A stretch of 64,000 bases of DNA, taken from assembly GCA_020698575.1 (NCBI GenBank), contig CM036246.1:40436897-40500896 (forward strand), written 5' to 3'. Below the pieces are notes generated by a model. It had not been told where the DNA came from and ran no database searches. It was given only the letters and a program-made list of their open reading frames with translations. The translations under genes were made by a program, and so were the position numbers. Below, in pieces: positions 10,183-22,084 of this stretch. How positions within the stretch are numbered: the first letter of the stretch is position 1; each line of letters opens with the position of its first letter. The stretch is from Bostrychus sinensis (taxonomy: Eukaryota > Chordata > Actinopteri > Gobiiformes > Eleotridae).

Positions 10183-10640
10183 TTTTTCTTCTTCTTCTTC
10201 TTGTCCTCTCCGGCAGTCTACACGCCAAATGCGCACTGCTGCCCCTCACTGTTAAAAGGGGGTATTACACTCTGCTCCAATCACAGTCTGCGGTTCAGCC
10301 CAGAGGCAAAGACAAAGTTCATCACTGCTTTATGCGCTTCTTGCTGGTGTACAGATGGTCCAAGTAAGGTCTTCAGTGAGATTGACTTAAACTCCAGGTC
10401 AAATATTTGTAGAAAATGTCTCTTCTGTGTTCTGCAAACCTGCTACACTCTAACAGAACATGGTGCACAGTTTCTTCCTTTCCACAGGTTTCACACTGGC
10501 CATTGATGTGCTTCCCTATTAGACAGAGACAAACATATAGTAATAAAGAGAAGTATGTTGTTATTGACCACTCTGCCCTCGGTTTAAAAATACTAAATAA
10601 CATATGGCCCGAAAAGATTGATTTAATTATTTAACTGAAT
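10183..10640 (-). mobile_element. 3' end of an I-like non-LTR retrotransposon (unit A)
   Basis: The - strand 10373-10603 encodes a short C-terminal peptide with a CETCGKEE...HHVLLEC...H zinc-like pattern. This is typical of the end of the second open reading frame of RNase-H-containing (I/Nimb/Jockey-like) LINEs. A 3' untranslated part follows and ends in a GAA-type microsatellite tail (CTTCTTCTT on the + strand, about 10186-10200). The same fragment occurs at about 41405 and 62155. The exact clade is uncertain. It is 5'-truncated and inactive. Confidence 0.65.
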
Positions 10641-11490
10641 ATAATTAATAATTATTATTTATTAACCGTGCAACCTATTCATGAGACAGTGATTCGGGTT
10701 AATCATGTGATGCTGGCGTACATGTGGGGAAAAAAGTTTGCCAAACTCCACTAATAATGGACTTCTGTAAACAAACTATGAGTGATTTGAGTATTTATAA
10801 ACCAGGCATTAAAAACCATGTGTTATATTCAAACCATACTTTACTTTTACGATCAAAACGCTCTGGATTAATGCAGCTGTTATTGCCTTAAGATGGAAGC
10901 TAGTTTACCTATTAGTGGGCGAAAAACTTCATGTCTGTGTGAGATGGACCTGAAAAATGTAAATTAGTATTTAGGCCAAAAGATTTCCGCTATGGGCCGG
11001 TTCCAAGCCCGAGTTAATGTGTGGGTCACTTTGGAGAAAGAAAGATTTATCAGGTACCCCACACATGTCACCTGCAGTGAGGGGCCCTCCCAGAGCCGGC
11101 CCCTGGCACAGCTCACAGTTTAGGAGGCGCCGCACAGAGAAGTTTAAGTTAATGCTCACTAAAGTTTATCAAATGCTTTGTTTTTAGTGGTCGTGCTGTA
11201 GGAGGGGGCTCTTATTTAAAATCTTGCCTTGGGCTCCAACAGAGCTAGGGCCGGCTCTGGGCCCTCCTCTGCAGATTTGTTTTTGGTACGTGACCTTTAA
11301 TAAAACAGGTTTAGACACCTCTGCATTAAACAAATGTACAAATTCTAGTAAACGATTAATCATTTGCACATTTGTGGACACTGTGTACCTTAACCTTTAG
11401 AACACGTCTCTTCCTTACGCCTCCAGTCATTACAAACTATCACAGAATTACGCCATTTTCCTAAATCAACAAACACACAAAAAAAAAAAA
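10641..11490. other. Upstream region of Ig gene A1, shared by all three units
   Basis: There is no gene here. The sequence is nearly the same at about 41838-42680 and about 62595-63427, so it belongs to the duplicated unit. Short frames seen in it are conserved only because the DNA is duplicated. It ends at a poly-A/CA stretch (11474-11492). Confidence 0.6.
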
Positions 11491-11492
11491 AG

Positions 11493-11612
11493 TGTGTGTC
11501 CAGCAGATGAGGCAGTGCTCCCGGTCTTTAAATAGCCCTGACACAGAGAGGACAGTATCAAACCATCTCATCCAGAATCAGTGAAGAAACGACCTGGTCC
11601 CATTCTTCAGAG
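11493..11612 (+). promoter_or_regulatory. Probable core promoter and 5' UTR of Ig gene A1
   Basis: A TATA-like CTTTAAATAGC occurs about 85 bp upstream of the exon 1 ATG at 11613. The block is conserved at 42680-42801 ahead of the unit-B gene. The transcription start is inferred, not shown. Confidence 0.4.
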
Positions 11613-14600
11613 ATGACTCTGCAGCTCCTCTCCAGTAAGACTTTAAACCACAGACTTCAGCCTTTTAGTTTTATTCTCAGATTTTTTTGTGGGATTTGGT
11701 TAAAAATTAAGAAAGATATTGGTTTAAAATCAGTGTGGATTTTTTGTTGTTTTTCTTTTTCCTTTTTTTTCCTGCTTTAGACCTGGTTTAGTCCTTGTTT
11801 AGATCTGATTTAGTTCTAGTTTAGTCTTGGTTTAGTCCTGGTTTAGTCTTGGTTTAGTCCTTGTTTAGATCTGATTTAGTTCTAGTTTAGTCTTGGTTTA
11901 GACCTGGTTTAGTCTTGGTTTAGTCCTTGTTTAGATCTGATTTAGTTCTAGTTTAGTCTTGGTTTAGACCTGGTTTAGTCTTGGTTTAGTCCTTGTTTAG
12001 ATCTGATTTAGTTCTAGTTTAGTCTTGGTTTAGACCTGGTTTAGTCTTGGTTTAGTCCTTGTTTAGATCTGATTTAGTTCTAGTTTAGTCTTGGTTTAGT
12101 CCTAGTTTAGTCTTGGTTTAGTCCTGGTTTAGGCCTGGTTTAGGCCTGGTTTAGAGCTCTAAAACTAATTTGGTGTTTTCTTTCTTCCTCTCCTCTCTCC
12201 CCAGCGCTGCTGCTCCTCGCTCCTCTGTGGTGCGTTCAGGCTCAGCTCCATGCGTCCATAGAGCCCAGCGACCATTACTTCCTTATCGGATCCAAGGCAG
12301 AGCTGGAATGTTCGGTCCAGAACTGCTCCGACTCTCCCAAGATCACCTGGCATTTGCAGGCGGACCTGGAAGCGAGTAACATCACCAATAACGACACCCG
12401 CTCCACTCTGACCTTTGACTCTGTGAGCAAAGAACACTGTGGGGAGGTGGCGTGCCATGTCGCCTGCGGGGAGGAAGAGGTGTCGGCCGTGACCTCCGTA
12501 AAAGTCTACTGTGAGTATTTAAATCTATTTATCTTCTATTTGAGGAAGCCTAACTCTTCAGTCAACAGCAGTGTGACAAATGAGACTCTGGACCTCATCT
12601 GGGCTTCATTATGAAGCCTTTCTGACAGAGCGGGACCTAAAGTCAGTTCCAGTCCTGGCTCACCACAGAACAGCCACAAACCTCATCCACAGAGCTGTGT
12701 CGGGGCCTTAGTTCACTGACATGTTCTGATCTCTTGTCTCCACAGCCTCACCCAGTGCTCCTGACATCTTTGGCTCGTTGGTTGTGAATGAAGGGGCTTC
12801 CTCCTCTCTGCTCTGTAGGGTTCAGGGCATGTACCCCCCAGAACTGTTCACCGTAGAGTGGCTCAGAGGGAACGAGACCCTCAACAATCACACTGGAAAC
12901 TCCGGTGATGTCAGGATCTGGAACCAGGTTGAGTTCGAACCAAAGAGAGAGGACGCCGAGGAGGACTTCACCTGCAGAGCCACGATGGACCTCCCCCAGC
13001 TGCCCCTAGAGGAGAGGACATGGGAGTCCAGCGTCAGACTGGACGTGCACTGTGAGTGAGGAGGGGTAGGATGGGTTCTGGTCAGATTTACTCAGTCCTT
13101 TAGGGTGTATGATTGCAGTTCTGTTAGTCGGGAAATGGAGAATCTAAATGTTCCTTAGTGAAGAGGACGTGTACAGACGGGGTTTAGACGAACTGAACAC
13201 AAGTCAGACTCATATCGTTACTGACATGACCTGCACCATGCCCCGTAGTGTAGGGGTCAAAAACTATGATGTCCAAGGGCCAGAACTTTTCTTGGCAGAC
13301 ACTGTAAGGGCCAGATGCTTTCATAGAATAAATCCATGTAATATTGAATGCTAAACAGTATAATATTATTTGAGATATACATTTTCTGCTTGCATATAAG
13401 TCGCACTTCTGATAACCGAGCCCTGACACGTTTGTCATTAAAGTTTATTTGCTATAAGCAAGGCTTCATTGGAGAGAGCCAATATGTCCAATATGGACAT
13501 AAGTTAAAGTTTTTTAACTTTATGAAACAAACTAATGTAGCTATTTGTTTAAGTAATGTCTATTAAAATGAAAACAATTATGTTAGAATTGGACTGTGAG
13601 AACAGTTTGAGTTTTTTGAGAAAACCAATAAGGCAATCTCAGTCAAACTTGCTGTGCAGGCAGAGTTTGGGTACAGCTACAAAAAGCATTTTGATTTTTT
13701 TGTTCTACAATGTTCTATACCAGAAAAAAAGAAAAAAATCTTTTTATTGCCATATTGAGCTTTTCAGGCTGAGATAAATACTTTTTGGATGTTTAGTTAA
13801 ACCTGCAGAGTAAGAGTCCAAACTGTGACAAAAAGGTTGGGGAAGCTGGGGTGCTTCAGTCACATGGTGCTTGGACATGTGACTGACCAAAAATTGGCCG
13901 ATTGTCTAAAAAAAAAATAATAATAATAAAATATTGGCTGATATATCGGCCGACCTCTTTTCTGCGGGCCAGATGGAGATGGCCAAGAGTTCACATTCAC
14001 TGCTGTAGAGGAAAGATGCCTATATTAGTAGAAGTGGCAGTACTACTAGAACTACTCTTAGTATTAATAATGCTATTTTAGTAGTATTTTAGTAGTAGTT
14101 GTTGTAGTAACAGTAGTATTTTAAAATGTCCGATTGTCTCTTATTTGTTTATTATTCACAGATGCTCCAAACATCACCTCAGTCTCAGACGAAGTTCAGA
14201 TGATGGCTGGCTCCAGTGTCACTCTGAACTGTTCTGCAGACGGAAACCCCAGCCCCAGCTTCTCCTGGAGCTTCAGTCACACAAAGGAGGAGTGTGAGGA
14301 GAGCACCTCTCCAGAGGAGTCTGAGGCTGTGGGATCAGGCTCTGAGCTGGCGCTGGACTCTGTCACAGTGTCCCAGACTGGACTGTACCAATGCACTGCC
14401 TCAAACACAGAGGGAAATGTTAAGTCAACTCCAGTAAAGGTCACTGTCCACGGTGAGTGCACCGCTACAGCCATGTTCACTTTATTTTAAGAACTGAGTG
14501 TCAGCGGTCCAGAGACACAGAGAGAGTGGAAAAGAGGTGCAGAGGTGTGTGCAGCAGGTTGGAATGAGTGGAGAGGTGTCAGGAGTGTTGTGTGATAAAC

Positions 14601-17600
14601 GTTTCAGCAAGAATGAAAAGAAAGGTGTACAAGACTCTGGTGGTCTGTACTAACACCGCATTGGTCCATAACTGTCAATGCTGTCACCCCATTGGTCCAT
14701 AACTATCAGTGCTGTCATCCCATTGGTCCATAACTGTCAGTGCTGTCATCCCATTGGTCCATAACTGTCAGTGCTGTCACCCCATTGGTCCATAACTGTC
14801 AGTGCTGTCACCCCATTGGTCCATAACTGTCAGTGCTGTCACCCCATTGGTCCATAACTGTCAATGCTGTCACCCCATTGGTCCATAACTGTCAATGCTG
14901 TCATCCCATTGGTCCATAACTGTCAGTGCTGTCATCCCATTGGTCCATAACTGTCAGTGCTGTCATCCCATTGGTCCATAACTGGAGAAATATAAGAGTG
15001 ACCACACATTATTTTAATGTGGCATAAAATACACAGTTTTTATTTCCAGCCAAGAGCTAAGAGCTCCTCCAAGACATTGTCTCTATTTCTCAGTGTAGTG
15101 CCAAGACCTGGACTCAAACCAGGGATCTTCTAGTTCAGGGTATAATGCTCTCTTGAGCCACAAAGCTCTTGATCCAGATAAAAGATTATCCTTGGCTTAT
15201 TACTGACCTTAGACCTTCTGTAAAATCTAACCATTGCTGTCATCTGGCTCGACAGGTCTTTATTTTACTTGTTCTGGATTCTTTTAATGGGTTAAAATGG
15301 TGTGAATTGTTTCTGTTTTCATATTGTCTTATAATATTAACAGCTGTGACATACTCTGAGTGATCTCATTGGTTGTTTCTGCTTCAGCTGCTCCCACAAC
15401 AATGTCCCTGACTGTTAGTACTGAAGAAGATGGGCGGAAAATTACCTGTAAAACAGACGGAGCCCCGCTCCCAGAGATAGTCCTGAAGAAGGGCGGGGAG
15501 GAGCTGGACAACAAGAACTGCACCCACACCCTGTCCTACACCTTCACTGCTGAAGACGTGCAAGAAGACACTGTGTTTGAGTGTGAAGCCACCAATGAGC
15601 ATGGGTCAGTGACGGAGAGTGCCACAGTTCATCCCATAGGTCAGTGTGTAAAAACAACTCCTGTGCATACAGTGTGAGTGGTTAGCACCGCTACCTCACA
15701 GGGTTTGGAGTTTGAAACCCAGACTGCTGTTTCTGTGTGAAGTTTGCATGTTCTCCCCGTGTCTGGGTGGGTTTTTTTTTTGGGTGCTCTGGTTTCACCT
15801 GGAGGCTAATCCTCCAGCTGGGTACTCCAGACCAGGATCCTGGCTCAGATCTGGTCCCCTGCTCCTGACAGGTTTAACCTGTGACACTGAAGGATGGGTC
15901 AAATACAGAGGACAGATTTTCCTTTGGGGAGAATAAAGTCAACCTTACCTTACGTGTTTCAGGAGAAGGACAGTCTGTACTAGTGCTGCGATCAAGACCA
16001 AGACTTTCAGGGCTGAGGCCATGTTGAGACCAAGTCCAAAACAAACTGAACCTAAAAAACAAAAAAACAGAAACACAGATTACTAAAAGTGAGTGGCTCA
16101 AATAAATCTCTTAAACACCGATTCAAGTAACTCCCAAATATTACTCCGCTCAGGGACACTCTGTCACAGAATCCTTTGCAAAACGTATGAAATAAACGCC
16201 CAAAATGTTACACATTCATATTATTTTTAAAATTTTGCTCCAGGTTTTTCCACCCCTTAAATTTGTCATCAAAGAAACAAATATGTCCCGCTCCTCAGAG
16301 ATGACTGTGCAGCTCCGCTTCAGTAAAACCTTAGACCCCAGATTTCATCCTTTGATTTTTATTCTCAGATATTTTGTGGGATTTGATTGTAAATTTAGAA
16401 AGATATTAGTTTAAATTCAGTTTGTTTTGTAATTTATGTCATTTAGACTTGGTTAAAACCTGGTTTAGTCCTGATTTAATCTTGGTTTAGACCTGGTTTA
16501 GACCCAGAATACTCCTAAATTAGTCCTGATTTATACCTGGTTTAGTCTTGGTTTAGACCTGGTTTAGACCTGGTTTAGACCTGGTTTAGACGTGGTTTAG
16601 TCTTGGTTTAGACCTGGTTTAGTCTTGGTTTATACCTGGTTTAGTCTTGGTTTAGACCTGGTTTAGTCTTGGTTTATACCTGGTTTAGTCTTGGTTTAGA
16701 CCTGGTTTAGTCTTGGTTTAGACCTGGTTTAGACCTGGTTTAGACGTAGTATAGTTCAGGTTTAGACCCAGAATAGTCCTGGTTTAGACCTGCTTTAATC
16801 CTGATTCAGTCCTGATTTAGTCCTGGTTTCATTGTCCTCTAATAATAATTCTGGGTTTTCTTTCTTCCTCTCGTCTCTCTCCTCAGTGCCCAATCCTCTC
16901 CCGGTGTCCGTAGAGCCCAGCGACCATTACTTCCTTATCGGATCCAAGGCAGAGCTGGTCTGTTCTGTTCAGAACTGCTCTGACTCTCCCAAGATCACCT
17001 GGCATTTGCAGAAGAAACAGCTGTCAGAGAGTACCATTACCACTAAAGGTGACCAGTCCACTCTGACCTTTGACCCTGTGAAAGAAGAACACAGGGGGGA
17101 CCTGTCGTGCCGTGCCACCTGCGAGGAGGGAGAGGGGTCGGACCGAGTCCTCTTTACAAGTCTACTGTGAGTATTCAAATCTATTTATCTCATATTTGAG
17201 GAAGTCTTCAGTCAACAGCAGCATGTTGGGGTTTAACGATACGTATCGAGAATTGTTTAGATCTGATTCAAGAATGATATCAGCTGATTTAGAACGACAC
17301 GATTCAAAACCTTCATATTGAAACAATCAATACAGTAACTTTTATGCCAAAAATCATAAAAGTTTACTCTGAAATCCAGCATTGCAGCCGGGGTTGATTA
17401 TGTCCAGAGAGTGAAGCACAGTTGAATAGAACATTTTATTTCATTAAAAACACTAAAATGACATCAAAAAGACGTATCTGGGTTTATTTTAACATGCACA
17501 TTTCTAATATTGATATTTCTGACATTATCGTATTTTTCCATGTATATTGATATACACTACCTAGAAAACAATACAATTCAATACAAGGTAATGTGTATCA

Positions 17601-20467
17601 AAGGAATAAAAACCTATACATTAATATAGTAACTGTATCATTACACCCCCAGCAGCATGACAGAAGTTATCTCTGACAAATGAAACTCATCTGGGCTTCA
17701 TTATGAAGCCTTTCTGACAGAGCAGGACCTAGAGTCAGTTTCAGTCCTGGCTCCAGCTGCTCTCACCACAGAACAGCCACAAACCTCATCCACAGAGCTG
17801 TGTCGGGGCCTTAGTTCACTGACATGTTCTGATCTCTTGTCTCCACAGCCTTACCCAGTGCTCCTCCTCAAACCTATGGCTCGTTGGTTGTGTCTGAAGG
17901 GGTTTCCTCCTTTCTGCTCTGTAAGATTGAGGGCATGTACCCCCCAGAACTGCTCACCTTAGACTGGCTCAGAGGGAACGAGACCCTCGACAGTCACACA
18001 GGAAAGCCCGGTGATGTCAGGATCTGGAACGAGCTTGAGTTCGAACCAAAGAGAGAGGACGCCGAGGAGGAATTCACCTGCAGAGCCACGATGGACCTCC
18101 CCCAGCTGCCCCTAGAGGAGAGGACATGGGAGTCCAGCATCAGACTGGACGTGCACTGTGAGTGAAGAGGGGTAGGATGGGTCCTGGTCAGATTTACTCA
18201 GTCCAGGGTCTTAGAGTGCATGATTGCAGTTCTGTTAGTCGGGAAATGGAGAATCTAAATGTCACATAGTGACGAGGACGTAAACAACAAGTCTGATTGT
18301 TACTGACATGACCCACACCCTGTTCCCTAGTGGAAAGGTGCATATATTATTAGTAGTGGCAATACTATTAGAACTTCTAGTAATAACAGTAATGCTATTT
18401 TAGTAGTTGTTGTAATAGTAGTAGTGTTTTAAAATGACCTATTGTCTCTTATTTGTTTATTATTCACAGATCCTCCAAACATCACCTCAGTCTCAGACAC
18501 AGTTCATGCGTTGGTCGGCTCCAATTCCACTCTGAACTGTTCTGCAGATGGACACCCCAGCCCCAGCTTCTCCTGGAGCTTCAGTCACATAAGTGAGGGG
18601 TGTGAGCCGGGCGCCTCTCCAGAGTATGAGCCTGTGGGATTAGACTTTGAGCTGGAGCTGGACTCCCTCACAGTGTCCCATACTGGACTGTACCAATGCA
18701 CTGCCTCAAACACAGAGGGAAAGGCCAAGTCACTTCCAGTACACGTCACTGTCCACGGTGAGTGCACCGCTACAGCCATGTTCACTTTATTTTAAGAACT
18801 GAGTATCAGCGGTCCAGAGACACAGAGAGAGTGGAAAAGAGGTGCAGAATAAAGCCGACCTTACCTTACGTGTTTCAGGGGAAGGACAGTCTGTTCTAGT
18901 GCTGTGGTCAAGACCAAGACTTTCAGGGCCAAGGCCATGTCGAGGCCAAGTCCAAAACAAACCAAACCTTAAAAAAAATAAACAACACAGCTTCAAGTAA
19001 CTCCCAAATATTACTCCGCTCAGGGAGTAATTTTACTTATTGTATATTGTTAAAAGTGTTTCTGTTTTCATATTATCTTATAATACTAACAGCTGTGACA
19101 TACTCTGAGAGGTTTCATTGGTTGTTTCTGCTTTAGTTCTTCCCACAGAAATGACCGTGACTGTTGGTCCTGAAGACGAGGAGAAGCAGCGGACAATTAC
19201 CTGTGAATCAGACGGAACCCCGCCCCCAGAGATGGTCCTGAAGAAGAACGGGGAGGAACTGGAGAGAAAGGCCTGCACCCACACTCTGTCCCACACCTTC
19301 CAGAGTGAGGTGCAAGAAGCCACTGAGTTCGAGTGTGAAGCCATCGATCATTTCGGGTCAATTACAGAGAGCGTTACGGTCGAACCCATAGGTCAGTGTG
19401 TAAAAGCAGCTCCTGTGCATTTAATTATACAGCTCCACAAAGCATGGCAGAGTTCAATTGGCATCTGTAAAGAGCCACAACAAATTTTATTGCACAAAAG
19501 TGGCTTAGCCTATAACTGAAATATAGCCTATGGAGGTTATTAATTATTGCAAACTAACAAAGGCCTGTGTTAAATACTCACTTCACTGATTATCTTTTAA
19601 TGGGCCACCAAACAACAGAGTAATATACACGAGCCATCCAGTAACGATTTCTCTGTGGGTTTATTAAACTTAGGCTACAATTCTCTACAAATTAGGTTAC
19701 AAACAGCTATAATAACAGTTCATAGCATATTCTGTCAGATTCCCAAAGAGCTGAAAGAGCAGGGCTAATGAGCTGCATGCAACTCTAAAACCATAGGTAT
19801 CAGATGTCAGAGCTGGGTACTCCTGACCAGGGTCCAGGCTCTTTCACAGTGACAGCTTTCACTTATTAAAATGAAAACCTGTGTGTTTAAGGGTAAGGAC
19901 GGTCTGTACTGGTGTTGAAGTCAAGACCATACTTATCAAGACCAAGACTCATCCAATATCACAGTGAACCGAGACCAGGACTTTTAGGGTCGAGACCATG
20001 ACGAGACAAAAGAGTCCAAGGCAGACCGAGCCTAAACACAAAATAAAGCAAAAAAAGAAACAAAGATTGTTAAAAGTGGCTCAAATAAAAGGAAGAAAAG
20101 TCACTACATATTACCGTCTAGTGACCATTGCTGTCCACTACTTTTACTGATGCATTGTGGGAAATTCTGAGTGCACTACCTGAGCTTCCTCTTGTAAACA
20201 GCACATGACGGTGTCGGAGCCTGCCGTCCTCCTGATGGGGGCCAGACCCTTACCCTAACAGGTCTGGGCACAGACCGGTTCTAATGGTCCTGGCCTGACT
20301 GCATCTGAGGTTCAGGATTAATGCCACGCCTCCACCTCTCCTCCAGTTTTGGCCCCCAAAACCTTACTGACATTCACCCAACACCACATGTGTCTGTTCT
20401 CCATACCCCACTCTCTCTTCCCCTTCACGTCTCATTATGTTTTCTGTTTTCAGAGCCCGCCAACTAA
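11613..20467 (+). CDS. ICAM/VCAM-like secreted Ig-superfamily protein, gene A1 (multi-exon)
   Basis: Exons read with GT/AG borders, all phase 1: 11613-11634 (start of the signal peptide), 12205-12510 (rest of a Leu-rich signal peptide and Ig1), 12746-13051 (Ig2), 14162-14452 (Ig3) and 15388-15639 (Ig4). All are open. Ig1 has the closely spaced C-x4-C pair of ICAM/VCAM first domains. Ig2 has the ICAM-like C2 pattern. Ig3 and Ig4 are I-set-like with YxC motifs. No membrane-spanning exon was found. The nearest acceptor that closes the frame is 20454, giving a very short tail and a stop (20465-20467); exons 1-5 plus this tail would encode about 396 residues. Because exons share phase, in-frame exons of the next gene could also be joined. 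The likely role is cell adhesion or leukocyte ligand binding outside the cell, by family resemblance only. Confidence 0.7.
11775..12160. repeat. Degenerate TGGTTTAG-type tandem repeat in intron 1 of A1
   Basis: Repeated units of roughly 12 bp (variants of CTGGTTTAGTCT/ACC), with a higher-order repeat visible at 11850-12090. The same repeat occupies intron 1 of gene A2 (16437-16830) and of the unit-B gene (42935-43135), with different lengths. Confidence 0.85.
13240..14010. mobile_element. Probable old hAT-like MITE in intron 3 of A1
   Basis: Intron 3 of A1 is about 800 bp longer than the same intron in A2 (18158-18469). The extra part begins near TAGTGTAGGGGTC, has GGGCCAGA-type motifs near both ends, and closes near TTCACTGCTGTAG. 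This resembles fish hAT MITEs. Termini and target duplication are too degraded to fix. Confidence 0.4.
14655..14985. repeat. 31-bp minisatellite (first locus), about 10 units
   Basis: The unit contains ATTGGTCCATAACTGTCAGT followed by GCTGTCA(C/T)CCC, with few variants. It lies in intron 4 of A1. A close relative of the same unit forms the arrays at 24663-25070 and 58048-58268. Confidence 0.95.
15080..15176 (-). mobile_element. tRNA-like SINE head (relic)
   Basis: On the - strand a box-A-like TGGCTCAAGAGAG is followed about 35 bp later by a box-B-like GGTTTGAGTCC, the spacing of a tRNA-derived pol III promoter. The body is not recognisable. Confidence 0.45.
15672..15815 (+). mobile_element. 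DANA-like SINE fragment
   Basis: The stretch has the familiar order GGTTAGCACCGCTACCTCACAG, then TTTGCATGTTCTCCCCGTGT, then GGGTGCTCTGGTTTC, which resembles the tRNA-like and core parts of DANA/HE1-type fish SINEs. The 3' part is missing or degraded. It lies just after exon 5 of A1, where a terminal exon might have been expected. Confidence 0.65.
15816..16282. other. Intergenic spacer between Ig genes A1 and A2
   Basis: Contains one copy of a dispersed GAGACCAAG/CAAGACCAAGACTTTCAGG-type repeat (about 15960-16050). Related copies lie at about 18885-18970, about 19900-20040 and in unit B. No gene is seen. Confidence 0.5.
16437..16830. repeat. TGGTTTAG-type tandem repeat in intron 1 of A2
   Basis: Same family as 11775-12160, with variant units (TTGGTTTAGACC, CTGGTTTATACC). 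It ends about 55 bp before the exon 2 acceptor. Confidence 0.85.
17226..17651. mobile_element. hAT-like MITE in intron 2 of A2
   Basis: The ends TTGGGGTTTAACGATAC and (reverse complement) TGGGGGTGTAATGATAC match at 14 of 17 positions. It is flanked by GCAGCATG at 17218-17225 and 17652-17659 (8 bp). It is shared with unit B at 43550-44987, so it predates the duplication. A1 lacks it. No coding capacity. Confidence 0.85.
19392..20453 (+). other. Last intron of the unit-A Ig locus
   Basis: No exon with a membrane-spanning segment was found. The region holds a dispersed GACCAAGAC-type repeat (about 19900-20040) and an unremarkable pyrimidine-rich stretch ending in TTTTCTGTTTTCAG at 20440-20453, the acceptor of the terminal exon. 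Confidence 0.5.
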
Positions 20468-20610
20468 ACCTGAAGACTCAAGAGGGGGGTCCCTAAAGCC
20501 AGGTGGACTCACCCAGCCATCACCACATCCTCATCCCTCTGTCCTGGCTCAAGCCCATTCTTCAAAAAAAATTCCAAATAAAGTTAAATTAAATTCCAAA
20601 TAAAGTTGTG
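20454..20610 (+). other. Terminal exon and poly(A) signals of the unit-A Ig locus
   Basis: After the acceptor, the phase-1 frame gives four residues and a TAA stop (20465-20467). Two AATAAA signals lie at about 20577 and 20598. The tail has no transmembrane or GPI-type hydrophobic stretch, so the product should be secreted. The unit-B equivalent starts at 47943. An upstream alternative acceptor (CTCCAG, about 20346) would give a longer non-membrane tail. Confidence 0.55.
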
Positions 20611-20897
20611 GCATGGTCCTTGAATCTACATTTAAACCACAGTAGAATTATACATTTACTACACACAAACTTATGCATCATTCCTTTAATTTTCACCTTT
20701 TAATCAAATAGAAATAAAGGTTTTATAACAACATCGACATAAACTCCATAGTGTCCGATGGTGATAATAAACTTGATCTACAACTAAACAGAAACCTGGC
20801 TACAACAGGATGATTATGGAAGGGTTAATGAAGCCACTCCTCCAAGTCATGTAAACTTTCAAACAGCTGTGGTTATTAGTAGTTTTAGCGTCTGCAG

Positions 20898-21905
20898 TAG
20901 GGCTGCAACGATTCATCGAGGTATTCGAGTAATTCGATTAGTTAAAAGCTTCGATTAACATTCTTTGCCTCGAAGCTTCGTTTCATTAATGTAAATGGGA
21001 ACTTTGTGTGCAGAGAACGAAGTTTCTGCGCGGTTAATACACAACACACTAGCGACAGTAAGGCAGTGGTTGGGTTATAAACTGAATACATTTGAGTTGT
21101 AGTTCGCATTTTAAATGTGTGTATAAACTACGTAGAGAACAGCACCATCGTGAAAGAGGTTTTAGAGGAAACGGCGTCCTCCAAGCGTCGCACTGTTTGG
21201 CTAATGCTACAGCTAACGCACAGAGCAGCTTAAATACTGACTCTGGAGACCCTGCAGACGACAAAAACACTAAGAATCACAGAGAAAGTATTCTTATTAC
21301 CTCTGTAAAACCTTTGTTCAGCAGGTGGCAGCAAACTGTCAAAAATGAACAGCGTAGTGTGATGTGCAACCCGCAGCGGTAACTTTACTTTGTTTATGTA
21401 GCTATGCTAATTAGCCGTGTGGGCTCAGTGGTGTTAGCGTCTTTTAACAGGCTCCTGGTGTATAAATGATAATAGACATCACTTTTAGAAGCAGAGAGGG
21501 TTACAACTAAAATACTTTTCTAACTGTTAAGGGAATGCACACTGCTGCAGCTTTTGCATTGTTCTGTATAGGCATTTACAAATATTATTATTAAATGTAT
21601 AATTAGTATATAATAATAAAGCCCAGTATAAGTAAGTATAAAGTAAAAGTAGTAATTAGTATAATTAGTAGACCATATCGTAATGTATAATAATAATACC
21701 TACATTTACAAAGCTATTTGCAATGTAATGCATTAAAATATGAAAAAACACTTCTTAATGTTAGACTGACAGATTCACAGATGTGCATTAAAATGTGTTA
21801 CGTTTTAAAATATGCAGACACGCAGGAGTATCTCTTATTCAATTAATCAAACAAAATAATCAAGAGATTACTCGATTACCAAAATAATCGATAGCTGCAG
21901 CCCTA
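20898..21905. mobile_element. hAT-like non-autonomous element, 1008 bp
   Basis: The ends TAGGGCTGCAACGATT and (reverse complement) TAGGGCTGCAGCTATCGATT are typical of fish hAT MITEs. The 8-bp target duplication GTCTGCAG is perfect at 20890-20897 and 21906-21913. No transposase is encoded. Unit B carries the same insertion at 48393-55285, split by a Gypsy element. The empty site of that Gypsy is TTAG at 21603-21606. Confidence 0.92.
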
Positions 21906-21913
21906 GTCTGCAG

Positions 21914-22078
21914 AGTCTCCACAGTCAGTATTTAAGCTGCCCTGGAGCTAGCAGCAGCATCAGCCATAACTCAGGAAAGTGCGGTGCTTGGAGGACACTA
22001 ATTTCTGCTGAATTCGATTTTACATTTGGCTATTTTTGACATCGTCCAAAATTAAAAACGTGAATTAATCAAATTAAT
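21914..22078. other. Short spacer between hAT element and LINE relic
   Basis: Repeats part of the hAT flank and ends with GCCCAGCCCTAG, possibly the end of another old MITE. No gene seen. Confidence 0.3.
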
Positions 22079-22084
22079 TTGATT

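Larger units (their letters stand above)
16301..20467 (+). pseudogene. ICAM/VCAM-like Ig gene A2, frameshifted in Ig1 and lacking a leader
   Basis: Exons corresponding to A1: 16301-16322 (ATG at 16301, another in frame at 16283), 16887-17166 (Ig1), 17849-18157 (Ig2), 18470-18757 (Ig3), 19137-19391 (Ig4) and a terminal exon from 20454. Exon 2 begins differently from A1, so the hydrophobic signal-peptide stretch is lost. It also has one extra base at about 17142 compared with the unit-B copy, making it 280 nt (not a multiple of 3) with a stop at the splice junction. Exons 3 to 5 are open and in phase 1, so they could serve as extra domains for transcripts starting at A1. On its own the gene looks non-functional. 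Confidence 0.7.

Noticed and set aside
15080..15176. A functional tRNA gene
   Set aside because: Box A/B-like motifs are present but no cloverleaf with paired acceptor stem could be drawn; a SINE head is more likely.
20349..20603. Membrane-anchoring last exon for the Ig protein
   Set aside because: The longer alternative frame has only a short, weakly hydrophobic stretch with charged and polar residues; it does not look like a transmembrane helix.
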